A stretch of 41,132 bases of DNA from CAZTTG01 sp964615935 (GTDB lineage: Bacteria; Planctomycetota; UBA1135; GCA-002686595): NCBI GenBank assembly GCA_964615935.1, contig CAZTTG010000054.1, positions 1-41,132 on the forward strand, read 5' to 3'. Below the pieces are notes generated by a model, which searched no databases, was not told where the DNA came from, and saw nothing but the letters and a program-made list of their open reading frames with translations. The position numbers and the translations under genes were made by a program. Each line of letters starts with the position of its first letter. The first letter of the stretch is position 1. This document shows, one piece after another, positions 24,757 to 35,462 of the stretch.

Positions 24757-27336
24757 TCAGCGGTCCCGCCAGGCCTCGTCCTCGGGATCCAGGGACCAGT
24801 CGTTGCCGAAGAAGCCCGCCGCGCGGACCCCGTCGGAGCCCTCCTCGAGCATCTCCGCGCCGATCACCGTCCAGTCCGGGTAGGCCACGCCCGAGACGAA
24901 GTAGGGGAGCTGGTGGGTCAGGCGCATCCCGGCCGGGCCGGTGCCGGCGATCACGGCCACCGCGGACTCGGGATCGTCGGGGCGGGGGTAGATGAAGAGG
25001 CAGGCGAGGTCGTCGCCCTCGAGCACCTTCTCGGTGCCGTCGGGGTAGCGGAAGCGAATGGAGCCGCGGCGGGGCTCGATGGGGCAGTCGGGGAGGAGCT
25101 CCTTCCAGCGCCAGAAGGTGTCGGCGTTGCCGTACAGGATCAGGTTGCGTCCGCGGTGGGAGCTCCCGAGGTCCAGCTCGTCTTCGGAGAGCACGTCGAC
25201 CGAGCCGCTCCCGCGGTACCAGAAGGTCTCGGCGTCGTAGCTCGCCTTGGAGAGGGCCCAGGTGTTCTCCTCGGGGCTGTCCTCGGCCCCGTAGACGAAG
25301 ACCATCCGGTTGCGGAAGGCGTCCTTGAAGGGACCGGCGCGCAGCGGGCCCTTGTGGGAAGGATCGCGCGCGGCCAGGCTCCAGTTGCCTTCCAAGCCGC
25401 GTGAAAGGCGCAGGACGGCGGGCTCGTCTTCACCCGCGCCCCACGGCCAGGTCGGAGTCTCCAGCGACGTTCCGTCGATCTCCACCGCGATCGGGTCGGT
25501 CCCCGGTAGCAGCGCGGCCCCGCGTTCATCCCCCGCGGCGGGAGGTCGCGTACGGGTGAAGTCGGACAGGTCGAGGGTCAGTGCGGCCGCGTTCTCGCTC
25601 TCGACATCGATGCGACGCGCGGCGCAGTCGATGTCGGCCCGCACGCGGCTGACCTCCATCGACCGGATCTGGGCCTCGATCCGCACCCAGTGGCAGCTCG
25701 AGGAGATCGCCGGGTTGACCGTGCGGAACTCCACGGTGTGTACCCGCTCGTCCTCCGGGAGGCGATTCCGCTCCAGGAACTCGAAGAGCGGCTCCCAATC
25801 CATGCAGGCGTTGCCCCACCAGTGCCCCGCGCCGGGGCGCTCGTAGTAGGCCCAGTTGGGGTGGAACAGCGCGAGGCGCTCGCGCATGAAGCGCGCCTGC
25901 GAGACGGGCACGTTGTCGTCCCGGTCGCCGTGCAGCACGTACACGCCGCGCTGGATCAGGTTCTGCTCCAGGAGCAGGGGGAGGCTCCCGTTGGCCGCGC
26001 GCAGGAGCAGGGCCTGCATCGGGGTGGGATCCTCCCACTGCCGGCCCCCGACGTAGCTCCAGAAGTCGCGCCAGCCGGCGCTGGGGGCGATGGCCGCGAA
26101 GCGGCCGGGGAACTGGACCCCCAGGATCCAGGTGCCGTGCCCGCCCATCGAGTGCCCGGTGAGGTAGGTGCGCCGGGGATCGGTGCCGAAGAGCGCCTCG
26201 GCGCGCTCGAGAACCTCCATGGCGTCCAGCCGTCCCCAGTCCTCCCAGTCGAAGCCGAAGGGCCGCCGGTTGGTGGGGGCCACCACGGTGCCCCAGTCCT
26301 TGTGGGCGTAGCAGCTCGCCTGGCCCATGGCCTCGACGCCCGCGCCGTGCAGGGAGAGGAAGAGGGCCGGCGGCTCCTCCGCGCCCTCAGGAGGATGGGC
26401 CGGGGTCACGCCGTAGTACTGCACGCTGCCGTCGATCCCGCTGACGAAGGTGCGGCGGTGCTTGTCGAGGGGGCCGCGGACTTCGAGCTTCAGGGGCAGG
26501 GTGCTCAGGACCGTCGTGGCGCCCATCGCCGAGTTGCCCAACGACTGGCAGAGGTCCACTTCGACCTGAACCTCGTCGCTCTCCGGATCGGCGGGCAGTT
26601 CGAGCTCCACGGCCATCTTGCGCGTCGAGAGTGGCGGCAGATAGGGCAGCGCGGTCAAGCGAGCTTCGCCTCCGGCCACCCGCGCCACGGCAAAGTGGCC
26701 GGCGCGCCAGCTATCGGTCGCGTTGACCGCCATGATCCCGGCGGACCCGATCCCGCCCTCGCCGCGGATCACGTGGGGGAGGGTGGCGTCGCGCGCCTCC
26801 AGGAAGACCTCAGCCGGCGGCTCGCTGAAGCGCGCCCTCAGCGATCCGCGCCCGCTCTTGAAGAGGAGGTGGTTCGTCCCCTCGTCCAGCTCCACCGGCA
26901 GGCTGGTGGGCACGCTGCCGTACACGTCTCCGATCCGCGGCTCGCCGCGGAGGTAGAGGTGCCGGGCCCCCCGCACGCGCAGCATCACCACCCGATCCCG
27001 GTCGGACCGCACCTTCAGGGACCAGTAGCCCCCCCGCAGGCCGGGGGCCTCGTACCAGCCCGCCTCGTTTCGCGGGCACTCGACCGGCTCCCAGGTACGC
27101 GTCGACCCGTCGGGGAGCTCCACCTCGGCTTCCTCTTCCGGAGCGAACCACCCCTCCCGTACCAGCCTCGCCTCCACCGCATCGGTGAAGACCGGCGAGC
27201 GACCGCCGCGGTACACCTCCGCGATCTGGAGGGCGGACTCGACGTGCACCTCCTCCTCGGGCAGGGCCTCCTGGGCCAGGGCGCGCGGAGTCGCGAGGAG
27301 GGGCAGGCAGAGGAGGGCGAGGGGGAGCGCGCGCAT
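24757..27336 (-). CDS. Secreted alpha/beta-hydrolase (esterase/prolyl-oligopeptidase-like)
   Basis: The product has 859 aa with a signal peptide (MRALPLALLCLPLLATPRALA). An N-terminal beta-rich region of about 290 residues (jelly-roll-like phrases, FLSLHGAG approaching the hydrolase) leads into an alpha/beta-hydrolase. Its nucleophile motif is GHSMGG, with Ser396 at nt 26149-26151. The acid loop is HGDRDDNVP and the His lies in GAGHWWGN. The remaining C-terminal part of about 300 residues ends in a second alpha/beta-looking region (ENTWALSKASYDAETFWYRG, RNLILYGNADTFWRW). It probably cleaves ester or peptide bonds in the periplasm; the substrate is unknown. It is third in the hsp20-lon operon, starting eight bases after the lon stop with only a weak GGCGG as Shine-Dalgarno. 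Confidence 0.88.
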   Translation of the reverse strand: MRALPLALLCLPLLATPRALAQEALPEEEVHVESALQIAEVYRGGRSPVFTDAVEARLVREGWFAPEEEAEVELPDGSTRTWEPVECPRNEAGWYEAPGLRGGYWSLKVRSDRDRVVMLRVRGARHLYLRGEPRIGDVYGSVPTSLPVELDEGTNHLLFKSGRGSLRARFSEPPAEVFLEARDATLPHVIRGEGGIGSAGIMAVNATDSWRAGHFAVARVAGGEARLTALPYLPPLSTRKMAVELELPADPESDEVQVEVDLCQSLGNSAMGATTVLSTLPLKLEVRGPLDKHRRTFVSGIDGSVQYYGVTPAHPPEGAEEPPALFLSLHGAGVEAMGQASCYAHKDWGTVVAPTNRRPFGFDWEDWGRLDAMEVLERAEALFGTDPRRTYLTGHSMGGHGTWILGVQFPGRFAAIAPSAGWRDFWSYVGGRQWEDPTPMQALLLRAANGSLPLLLEQNLIQRGVYVLHGDRDDNVPVSQARFMRERLALFHPNWAYYERPGAGHWWGNACMDWEPLFEFLERNRLPEDERVHTVEFRTVNPAISSSCHWVRIEAQIRSMEVSRVRADIDCAARRIDVESENAAALTLDLSDFTRTRPPAAGDERGAALLPGTDPIAVEIDGTSLETPTWPWGAGEDEPAVLRLSRGLEGNWSLAARDPSHKGPLRAGPFKDAFRNRMVFVYGAEDSPEENTWALSKASYDAETFWYRGSGSVDVLSEDELDLGSSHRGRNLILYGNADTFWRWKELLPDCPIEPRRGSIRFRYPDGTEKVLEGDDLACLFIYPRPDDPESAVAVIAGTGPAGMRLTHQLPYFVSGVAYPDWTVIGAEMLEEGSDGVRAAGFFGNDWSLDPEDEAWRDR

Positions 27337-27344
27337 GCCGCCGC

Positions 27345-29978
<2,634 letters not shown>

Positions 29979-29986
29979 CCGTCGGC

Positions 29987-30394
29987 CTAGGGCAGCTTCT
30001 TCAGGTTCAGGACCAGGCAGCCGTCGAGCATGTCGCGCATGCCGATCTCGTATCTTCCGGGGGGCAGGCTGAGGCGGCGCACGAAGCGCCCGCGCGGGAT
30101 CTCGAGCCGGTGCACCTCGGCCTTGCGGAAGGCCTTGGGCAGCGAGCGCTCGCCGCCCACCACCAGCTCGTTGCCCTCCAGCAGGATCTCGATGCGCTTG
30201 GGGCTGACGCCCGGGAGGGCGACCAGGATCCAGAGCTGGCGGGCGGTCTCGAAGACGTCCACCGGCGGCTCCCAGTCCACCGGACCGGCGTCGGCGCCGC
30301 CCAGCTGGAAGAACTGCCGCTGGACGCGGTCCGCCTGCTCGAGCAGTGAGCGCGCGCGCTCCCACATCCAGGTTTCGGGATCTTCGCTGGCCAT
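29987..30394 (-). CDS. Small heat-shock protein (Hsp20/alpha-crystallin family)
   Basis: The product is a 135-aa ATP-independent holdase chaperone. After an N-terminal arm (MASEDPETWMWERAR) comes the alpha-crystallin domain: PPVDVFETARQLWILVALPG, then IEILLEGNELVVGGER, HRLEIPRGRFVRRLSLP and the closing DGCLVLNLKK, where family members usually have A-x-x-x-n-G-v-L. The ATG at 30394 has AGGG seven bases upstream; the open frame upstream is out of character. It is first gene of hsp20-lon-esterase. No CIRCE inverted repeat is seen upstream. A TATGAT -10-like hexamer lies on the minus strand at 30455-30450, with a poor -35. Confidence 0.9.
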   Translation of the reverse strand: MASEDPETWMWERARSLLEQADRVQRQFFQLGGADAGPVDWEPPVDVFETARQLWILVALPGVSPKRIEILLEGNELVVGGERSLPKAFRKAEVHRLEIPRGRFVRRLSLPPGRYEIGMRDMLDGCLVLNLKKLP

Positions 30395-30559
30395 GTCGCG
30401 CCCTGAGGGGTGGCTCGCCGGCATCGGCTCCGGTCGCCGCGGCCGGGCCATCATACGGCTGCAGGCCCACTCTACCATGGTCGCGGCCGGAGCGGAGCGC
30501 CGCGGGGAGGCGCCGGACCCGGCGATCCGGTAGATTGCGCCCCGATCCGGATCCCGACC

Positions 30560-30649
30560 ATGAGCCCGCCGTCCCCCGCCCTCCCGGCCCTCCTCGCCCG
30601 CCCCGCCGGGGGCGCGACGGGACCGAGACCGAAGGGGGCCGCGACCTGA
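30560..30649 (+). CDS. Possible 29-aa leader ORF before the DNA glycosylase
   Basis: ATG at 30560 opens MSPPSPALPALLARPAGG and stops with TGA at 30647-30649. The stop overlaps an in-frame CTG of the glycosylase as CTGA, mirroring the ATGA and GTGA couplings elsewhere in this window. A TAGATT hexamer at 30531 could be a -10. The composition is low-complexity, so it may be chance. Confidence 0.25.
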   Translation: MSPPSPALPALLARPAGGATGPRPKGAAT

Positions 30650-31272
30650 AGCCCACTCCCAGCCAGCGCCGGGCCCTGGCCCGGCGCGATCCGGCGCTGG
30701 GCCAGGCCATGCGCCGGGTGCCTCGCTTCCCCGGCTTCCCCGCGGAGGGGCGGAGGTCCTCGCACTTCCAGCACCTCGGCCGGGCCATCGTCTTCCAGCA
30801 GCTCGCCGGCAAGGCCGCGGAGACCATCTTCGGGCGCGTGTGCGCCCTCACTCCGGGGGCGGGCTTCCCCCGACCGAAGGAGCTCTTGTCCCTGTCCGAG
30901 GCGGAGCTGCGCGGCGCCGGGCTCTCGCGCAACAAGATGCTCTCCCTGCTCGACCTGGCCGGCCGGGTCGAGGACCGAAGCCTGGTCCTGCCCTCCATCG
31001 CGCGCCGCGGGGACGAGCGCATCGTCGAGGATCTCACCGCGGTGCGCGGCATCGGCGAGTGGACGGCGCAGATGTTCCTCCTGTTCCGGCTGGGACGGCT
31101 GGACGTGATGCCCACCACCGACCTGGGCGTGCGCGAGGGGCTGCGCCGGCTGGACGGTCTGGACCAGCGCCCCGCGCCGGGGCGCGTGCTCGAGCGCTCG
31201 CAGGTCTGGCGCCCCCTGCGGAGCGTGGCCACCTGGGTGCTGTGGCGGCTGACCGAGGTGCAGGACTTGTGA
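30646..31272 (+). CDS. DNA-3-methyladenine glycosylase II (AlkA-type HhH-GPD)
   Basis: It removes alkylated bases from DNA as the first step of base-excision repair. The 208-aa form keeps RRALARRDPALGQAM at the N-terminus, RAIVFQQLAGKAAETIFGR, the helix-hairpin-helix AVRGIGEWTAQMFLLF (about 132-147) and the catalytic Asp in MPTTDLGVREGL (Asp159), so the fold is complete. The start is the problem. Family-conserved residues precede the first in-frame ATG (30709), while the next canonical start upstream is a GTG at 30346 in non-coding-looking sequence. CTG at 30646 with AGGGGG eight bases before it fits best. The stop overlaps the following gene as GTGA. Confidence 0.85.
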   Translation: MKPTPSQRRALARRDPALGQAMRRVPRFPGFPAEGRRSSHFQHLGRAIVFQQLAGKAAETIFGRVCALTPGAGFPRPKELLSLSEAELRGAGLSRNKMLSLLDLAGRVEDRSLVLPSIARRGDERIVEDLTAVRGIGEWTAQMFLLFRLGRLDVMPTTDLGVREGLRRLDGLDQRPAPGRVLERSQVWRPLRSVATWVLWRLTEVQDL

Positions 31273-31988
31273 GCGCGATGTCCACGACCAGAGGCCGAGA
31301 GGAGCTCCCGCTCGCCGCCCGGGCCGCGATCCTCGCCGGGGCCGGGGGCGTCGGCCTGCTGGGGGCCCTGCCGGCCGCGTGGAGCGATGGCGACCCGGTC
31401 GCCCTGCTGATGTGGCTGGGGATCTGGGCCCCCGCCGGCGGCTTCCTGTGCGGCGCGGCCGGGCTGCGGCTCCTGCCGATCGGGCTCGTGGCGCCGGCGG
31501 TCTGGATCGCGCCCCTGGCCCTCCTGCCCGGCTCGAGCCCGGAGTGGAGCCTGCCCTGGCTGGCCTGGCCGATCCTGGCCTGGACCGGCCTGTTCGCCGC
31601 CGGATGGGCCCTGGGGACCGCGGCCCCGCGGTACCTGTGGCGGGGGACCGGGGCGCTGCTGCTCCTGGGAGCGCTGCTGACGGGTATGCCCGGCCGCGGG
31701 GGCTCGAGCGAGGCGCCGTGGCCTCCCCGGCTGACCTCGCTCCTGCTCGACCTGTCCCCGGCCACCCTGCTGGTGGAGTGCGGCGGAGTGGACTGGATGA
31801 GGCACCCCGCGGTGTACGGCCCGGCCGGAAGCGATCGCTTCCTGCGGGCCTCCTGGCGCGGCTCGCTTGCAGGGCCGGCGGTGCTTTTGGTGGGATGTGG
31901 GCTGGCAGCGGCCGCCGCGGGCCTGCGGCGCCGAGGGGTCCGGTCCACCGGGCCCCACCGCGCTCCGGATGGCGCTGCGAAGGAGTGA
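31269..31988 (+). CDS. Integral membrane protein of unknown function
   Basis: The 239-aa product has five or six hydrophobic helices: AAILAGAGGVGLLGALPA, LLMWLGIWAPAGGFLCGAAG, LLPIGLVAPAVWIAPLALL, WLAWPILAWTGLFAAGWALG, GALLLLGALLTGM and LAGPAVLLVGCGLAAAAAG. A soluble loop (TSLLLDLSPATLLVECGGVD) precedes the last helix. No family was recognised. GTG at 31269 is preferred because GAGGTG stands eight bases upstream and it overlaps the glycosylase stop (GTGA); ATG 31278 is the alternative. It is in the same transcription unit as the DNA glycosylase and the NIL protein, which does not reveal a function. Confidence 0.8.
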   Translation: MSAMSTTRGREELPLAARAAILAGAGGVGLLGALPAAWSDGDPVALLMWLGIWAPAGGFLCGAAGLRLLPIGLVAPAVWIAPLALLPGSSPEWSLPWLAWPILAWTGLFAAGWALGTAAPRYLWRGTGALLLLGALLTGMPGRGGSSEAPWPPRLTSLLLDLSPATLLVECGGVDWMRHPAVYGPAGSDRFLRASWRGSLAGPAVLLVGCGLAAAAAGLRRRGVRSTGPHRAPDGAAKE

Positions 31989-31995
31989 CCCACCC

Positions 31996-32247
31996 ATGCC
32001 CATCCGCAAGTTCTTCTGCACCTTCCCCCAGGACCTGATCAAGGAGCCGATCATCAGCCACACCCTGGGCAAGCGCTTCGGGGTCATCCCCAACATCCGC
32101 GCGGCGAGCATCACCGACGCCATGGCCCTGGTGGCGGTGGAGATCGAAGGGGAGGAGTCGGCGATCCTCCAGTCCATCGAGTACATGCGGGAGCGGGGCG
32201 TGCAGGTCGAGGAGATGCGGGACGGGGACGAGAACCCCCTGAACTGA
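31996..32247 (+). CDS. NIL-domain protein (ACT-like fold)
   Basis: This 83-aa protein is almost entirely one small domain of the NIL type: PIRKFFCTFPQDLIKEPIIS at the start, FGVIPNIRAASI, MALVAVEIEGEES and LQSIEYMRERGVQVEEM. NIL domains are found at the C-terminus of methionine ABC transporter ATPases (MetN), where they bind methionine, and on some ferredoxins. Free-standing copies have no settled role. AAGGAG ten bases before the ATG supports the start. It lies seven bases after the membrane protein and 35 bases before ggt. Confidence 0.88.
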   Translation: MPIRKFFCTFPQDLIKEPIISHTLGKRFGVIPNIRAASITDAMALVAVEIEGEESAILQSIEYMRERGVQVEEMRDGDENPLN

Positions 32248-32282
32248 CGCTCGAGCGCGCCTTGCCGCTCCCCCCTGCCGCC

Positions 32283-34127
32283 ATGTCCCGCTCCCTCCGC
32301 CCGTCCCGGCTCCGACGGGCCGGCCTCCTGCTCCTCTGCGCGGCCGCCCCGCTCGGCTGCCGCAGCGCGCCGCTCCTCGAGGAGGGCCCGCGCTGGCCCC
32401 GGCCGGTCCGGGGCGCGGTGGTCAGCGAGCACCGGCTGGCCAGCGAGGTGGGCGCCCGCATCCTGGAGGAGGGCGGCAACGCCGCCGACGCGGCCGTGGC
32501 CACGGCCCTCGCCCTGGCGGTGGTGTATCCCCAGGCGGGCAACCTGGGCGGCGGGGGCTTCGCGGTGATCGTCCCCCACGACGGGCGGCCCGAGGCCCTG
32601 GACTTCCGGGAGGTGGCCCCCGCGACCGCGACCCCCGAGCGCTACCTGGACGAGTCGGGGAGCGTCGATCCCGCGCGCTCCCGGCGGGGCCCCCTGTCGG
32701 TGGGGGTGCCCGGCAGCCCGGCCGGGCTCTTCGCCCTCTGGGAGAGCCACGGCTCGGGCCTGTTCTCCTTCCACGAGCTCATCGCCCCGGCCGAGCGCCT
32801 GGCCCGGGAGGGCTTCGAGGTGGACGCCTGGCTGGAGCGCTCCCTGCGCGCCAAGGCCGTGCGCGAGCGCATGGCCGGGAGCGCCGCCGCGCAGCGGATC
32901 TTCTACCCCGACGGGATCCCCTTGATCCGCGGGCAGCGGCTGGTCCAGCGCGAGCTGGCCGACACCCTGGGCCGCCTCGCCGCGCGGGGACCGCGGGGCT
33001 TCTACGCCGGTGCCACGGCGACGCTCCTGGTGCAGGAGGTCGAGCACCAGCTCCTGGCCGCGGGCCAGGAGGGCCCCTGGATCACCTCGGAGGACCTGGC
33101 CGCCTACCGTCCGCGCTGGCGGGAGCCCCTGGTCGGCTGGTTCCGCGGGCACCAGATCATCACCATGCCCCCGCCGAGCTCGGGCGGCATCATCCTGCTG
33201 CAGGTGCTCTCGGTGCTGGCCGGCTTCCCGGTCGAGGCCGAGCGCCACGCGGCCCTGGACGAGCTGGCCCTGGCGGGCGAAGCGTCGGCCGGCGAGCCGC
33301 CGGCGGGGGAGGGGCCCGGCCTGGGCCTCGACGACCGCGTCCTGCACTGGTGGATCGAGTCGCTGCGGCGGTCCTTCGCCGGCCGCGCCGAGTACATGGG
33401 CGACCCCGATCGGACCGAGGTGCCGGTGGACGGGCTCCTGTCCTCCGAGTGGGTGGCGCGCTGCCGGATGTCCATCGGCGAGGAGGCCGAGCCGCAGATC
33501 CAGGCCTGGGTCCCCGAGCCGCCGGAGGAGGGGAGCCAGACCACGCACGTCTCGGTGATCGATCGCTCGGGCAACGCGGTCAGCCTGACCACCACCCTCA
33601 ACAGCTCCTTCGGCAGCGGGATCCTGGTGGAAGGGGCCGGCTTCCTCCTGAACAACGAGCTGGACGACTTCGCCCTCCAGGACCGGGTCCCCAACCAGTT
33701 CGGCCTAGTGGGCTCCGAGGCCAACCTGATCGAGCCCGGCAAGCGGCCGCTCTCCTCGATGACGCCCACGGTGGTGCGCGAGGGGGGGCACACGGTCTCG
33801 ATCGTCCTGGGCAGTCCCGGGGGCCCGCGCATCATCACCGCGGTGATCGGCGTGGTCCTGCGCACCCTGCTCTTCGAGCAGCCCCTGGCCGAGGCCGTGG
33901 CCGCCCCGCGCTTCCACCAGCAGTGGAAGCCCGAGCGCACCGAGTTCGAGCCGGGCTGGGACCCGGCCCTGCTGGAGGCCCTGCGGACGCGGCGCGGGCA
34001 CGAGGTGCTGGAGAAGGAGGACACCTGGGCCAGCGTGCAGGCCATCCGGGTCCGCCCGAACGGCGAGCCGGTGGGCGTCAGCGACCCGCGCCGCGGCGGC
34101 GCGGCGGTGCTGGAGGGACTGGACTAG
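32283..34127 (+). CDS. ggt: Gamma-glutamyltransferase (lipoprotein)
   Basis: This N-terminal-nucleophile hydrolase cleaves gamma-glutamyl bonds (for example glutathione) in the periplasm. The 614-aa precursor has a lipoprotein signal (LLLLCAAAPLGC). The large-chain start is typical (GAVVSEHRLASEVGARILEE, GGNAADAAVATALALAVVYP, GGGGFAVI). Autocleavage should occur before the second Thr of the TTHVSV motif (Thr421, nt 33543), leaving that Thr as nucleophile. The small chain has GNAVSLTTTLNSSFGSGI, LLNNELDDF, KRPLSSMTPTVV and GSPGGPRIIT, the conserved substrate-binding loops. The ATG at 32283 is chosen for the signal peptide; no clear Shine-Dalgarno is visible. The glutathione or other donor cannot be decided. 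Confidence 0.94.
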   Translation: MSRSLRPSRLRRAGLLLLCAAAPLGCRSAPLLEEGPRWPRPVRGAVVSEHRLASEVGARILEEGGNAADAAVATALALAVVYPQAGNLGGGGFAVIVPHDGRPEALDFREVAPATATPERYLDESGSVDPARSRRGPLSVGVPGSPAGLFALWESHGSGLFSFHELIAPAERLAREGFEVDAWLERSLRAKAVRERMAGSAAAQRIFYPDGIPLIRGQRLVQRELADTLGRLAARGPRGFYAGATATLLVQEVEHQLLAAGQEGPWITSEDLAAYRPRWREPLVGWFRGHQIITMPPPSSGGIILLQVLSVLAGFPVEAERHAALDELALAGEASAGEPPAGEGPGLGLDDRVLHWWIESLRRSFAGRAEYMGDPDRTEVPVDGLLSSEWVARCRMSIGEEAEPQIQAWVPEPPEEGSQTTHVSVIDRSGNAVSLTTTLNSSFGSGILVEGAGFLLNNELDDFALQDRVPNQFGLVGSEANLIEPGKRPLSSMTPTVVREGGHTVSIVLGSPGGPRIITAVIGVVLRTLLFEQPLAEAVAAPRFHQQWKPERTEFEPGWDPALLEALRTRRGHEVLEKEDTWASVQAIRVRPNGEPVGVSDPRRGGAAVLEGLD

Positions 34128-34136
34128 CCCGGGCGC

Positions 34137-35411
34137 CTAGAAGTCGTCGATCGCGTCGCCGCCGCCGCCGGTGGCCTCGGGCTCCTCGCCCTTGTCCGCG
34201 AGGATCTTCTCCAGATCGATGTGCGAGAGGTTGGACCATCCCAGGTCGCTGTCCTGAACCTGCTCCCAGGCCTTGCACCAGCCCTCTATGACCTTCTTGT
34301 TGAAGAACTGATCACCGGGCTCCTGGCTGTACTTCCAGCCGTAGTTGGTGCGATCGCTGCAGATCTTCTTCAGCAGGTCGCGCTGGATGAGGTCCCCGGT
34401 CTTGTTCCCCTCTTCGGTCGTGACGTCGATGGTCTTGTAGTAGTTGAGGATGGCCGGGAAGGCCTTGCGGCTGGCCGCCACCAGGCCCTCGCGGGCGGGG
34501 GTGCGCTTGCGGCCCGGGGACCAGGGGTCGATGAGGACCTCCATCCACTGCCCGTACTGGATCCACTCGTCGTCGGTGGTGCCCGGAAAGCGCTCGAAGT
34601 CGGCGATGAGCGTCAGGTCGACCATGCTGGGATCGCCCTGCTTCTTCTCCGGCGTCTCCTCGGGCTTCACCTCCGCGGGGTCGGGATCCGGCTCGGGATC
34701 CGGCTCGGGCTCCGGTTCGGGCTCCGGNNNNNNNNNNNNNNNNNNNNNNNNNNNNNNNNNNNNNNNNNNNNNNNNNNNNNNNNNNNNNNNNNNNNNNNNN
34801 NNNNNNNNNNNNNNNNNNNNNNNNNNNTCGGGCTCCGGTTCGGGCTCCGGGGTGCCCTCCTCGGCCGCGGGATCCTCCTGGCCGTCGAGGGCGGCCACGT
34901 CGGGCGGCTTGTTGGCCGCCTCCTCCCGCTTCCGCGCGTCCTCCATGTAGAAGTAGATGGCGGCGGCCGTCAGGACCGCCAGGCCGATCAGGCCGCCCAG
35001 CATCAGACCCCAGCTCTTGCTCTCCTTGCCGCGGCGGCCGCGGCGGTCGACCCGCCTGCGGGAGGAGCTCGCCTCCTCCTCGCCCTCGCCCTCCCGCCGG
35101 CGGCGGGTGGCCTTCGAGGGCCTGGAGCGGGGCGTCCCCTTGCCGCTCGGCGCGTCGGCCTTGGCGGCCGGCCGCGGCGCGGTCTTGGACACGGTCTTGG
35201 GCCGCGGCTTGGCGGGGGAGGACTGGACCTTCTTGGCCGGCACCGCCCGGGCGCCGGCCGTCCCCCCGTCTTTGGCTGTCGCCGGGGCCTGGACCGGGCC
35301 GATCTCGACCAGACCTCCGCAGGACTTGCACTTGGCCTTGTCGCCGGAGAAGGACGCGGGCACCTTGAAGCGCGCGCCGCAATCGGAGCAGACACCTGGG
35401 CGGTATTCCAT
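34137..35411 (-). CDS. Zinc-ribbon, single-TM protein with Pro-Glu repeat (interrupted by gap)
   Basis: An N-terminal zinc ribbon has Cys8, Cys11, Cys28 and Cys31 (VCSDCGARFKVP / KCKSCGG). A basic, Pro/Ala/Lys-rich linker leads to one TM helix (about 134-155, WGLMLGGLIGLAVLTAAAIYF). Beyond the membrane comes a Pro-Glu/Pro-Asp repeat broken by 100 N. The C-terminal domain (AREGLVAASRKAFPAILNYY, VIEGWCKAWEQ) resembles that of the neighbour at 35463-36794. Zinc ribbon plus TM proteins of this design are frequent in Planctomycetes and their role is unknown. The basic half should be cytoplasmic and the C-terminal domain periplasmic. The true repeat length is not known, so the 424-codon length is nominal. 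Confidence 0.8.
   Translation of the reverse strand: MEYRPGVCSDCGARFKVPASFSGDKAKCKSCGGLVEIGPVQAPATAKDGGTAGARAVPAKKVQSSPAKPRPKTVSKTAPRPAAKADAPSGKGTPRSRPSKATRRRREGEGEEEASSSRRRVDRRGRRGKESKSWGLMLGGLIGLAVLTAAAIYFYMEDARKREEAANKPPDVAALDGQEDPAAEEGTPEPEPEPXXXXXXXXXXXXXXXXXXXXXXXXXXXXXXXXXXPEPEPEPEPDPEPDPDPAEVKPEETPEKKQGDPSMVDLTLIADFERFPGTTDDEWIQYGQWMEVLIDPWSPGRKRTPAREGLVAASRKAFPAILNYYKTIDVTTEEGNKTGDLIQRDLLKKICSDRTNYGWKYSQEPGDQFFNKKVIEGWCKAWEQVQDSDLGWSNLSHIDLEKILADKGEEPEATGGGGDAIDDF
34728..34827. other. Assembly gap (100 N) inside a Pro-Glu-coding repeat
   Basis: Exactly 100 N is the conventional size for a scaffold gap of unknown length. Both flanks are the same repeat (CTCCGGTTCGGGCTCCGG and relatives), which encodes alternating Pro and Glu. 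The repeat itself is the likely reason assembly failed. Confidence 0.98.
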
Positions 35412-35462
35412 CGCTGGGAGTGGGGGCGGTCGCGGCCCGCAGGGCGCCGCGGGTTGTGGGGG

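Noticed and set aside
30395..30559. A CIRCE or similar heat-shock operator upstream of hsp20.
   Set aside because: No TTAGCACTC-type inverted repeat is present; only a weak TATGAT hexamer is seen.
30472..32061. Minus-strand open frame of about 530 codons opposite the DNA glycosylase and membrane protein.
   Set aside because: Its translation is Arg/Pro/Gly-rich without motifs, and the plus strand carries recognisable genes with proper ribosome sites and overlaps.
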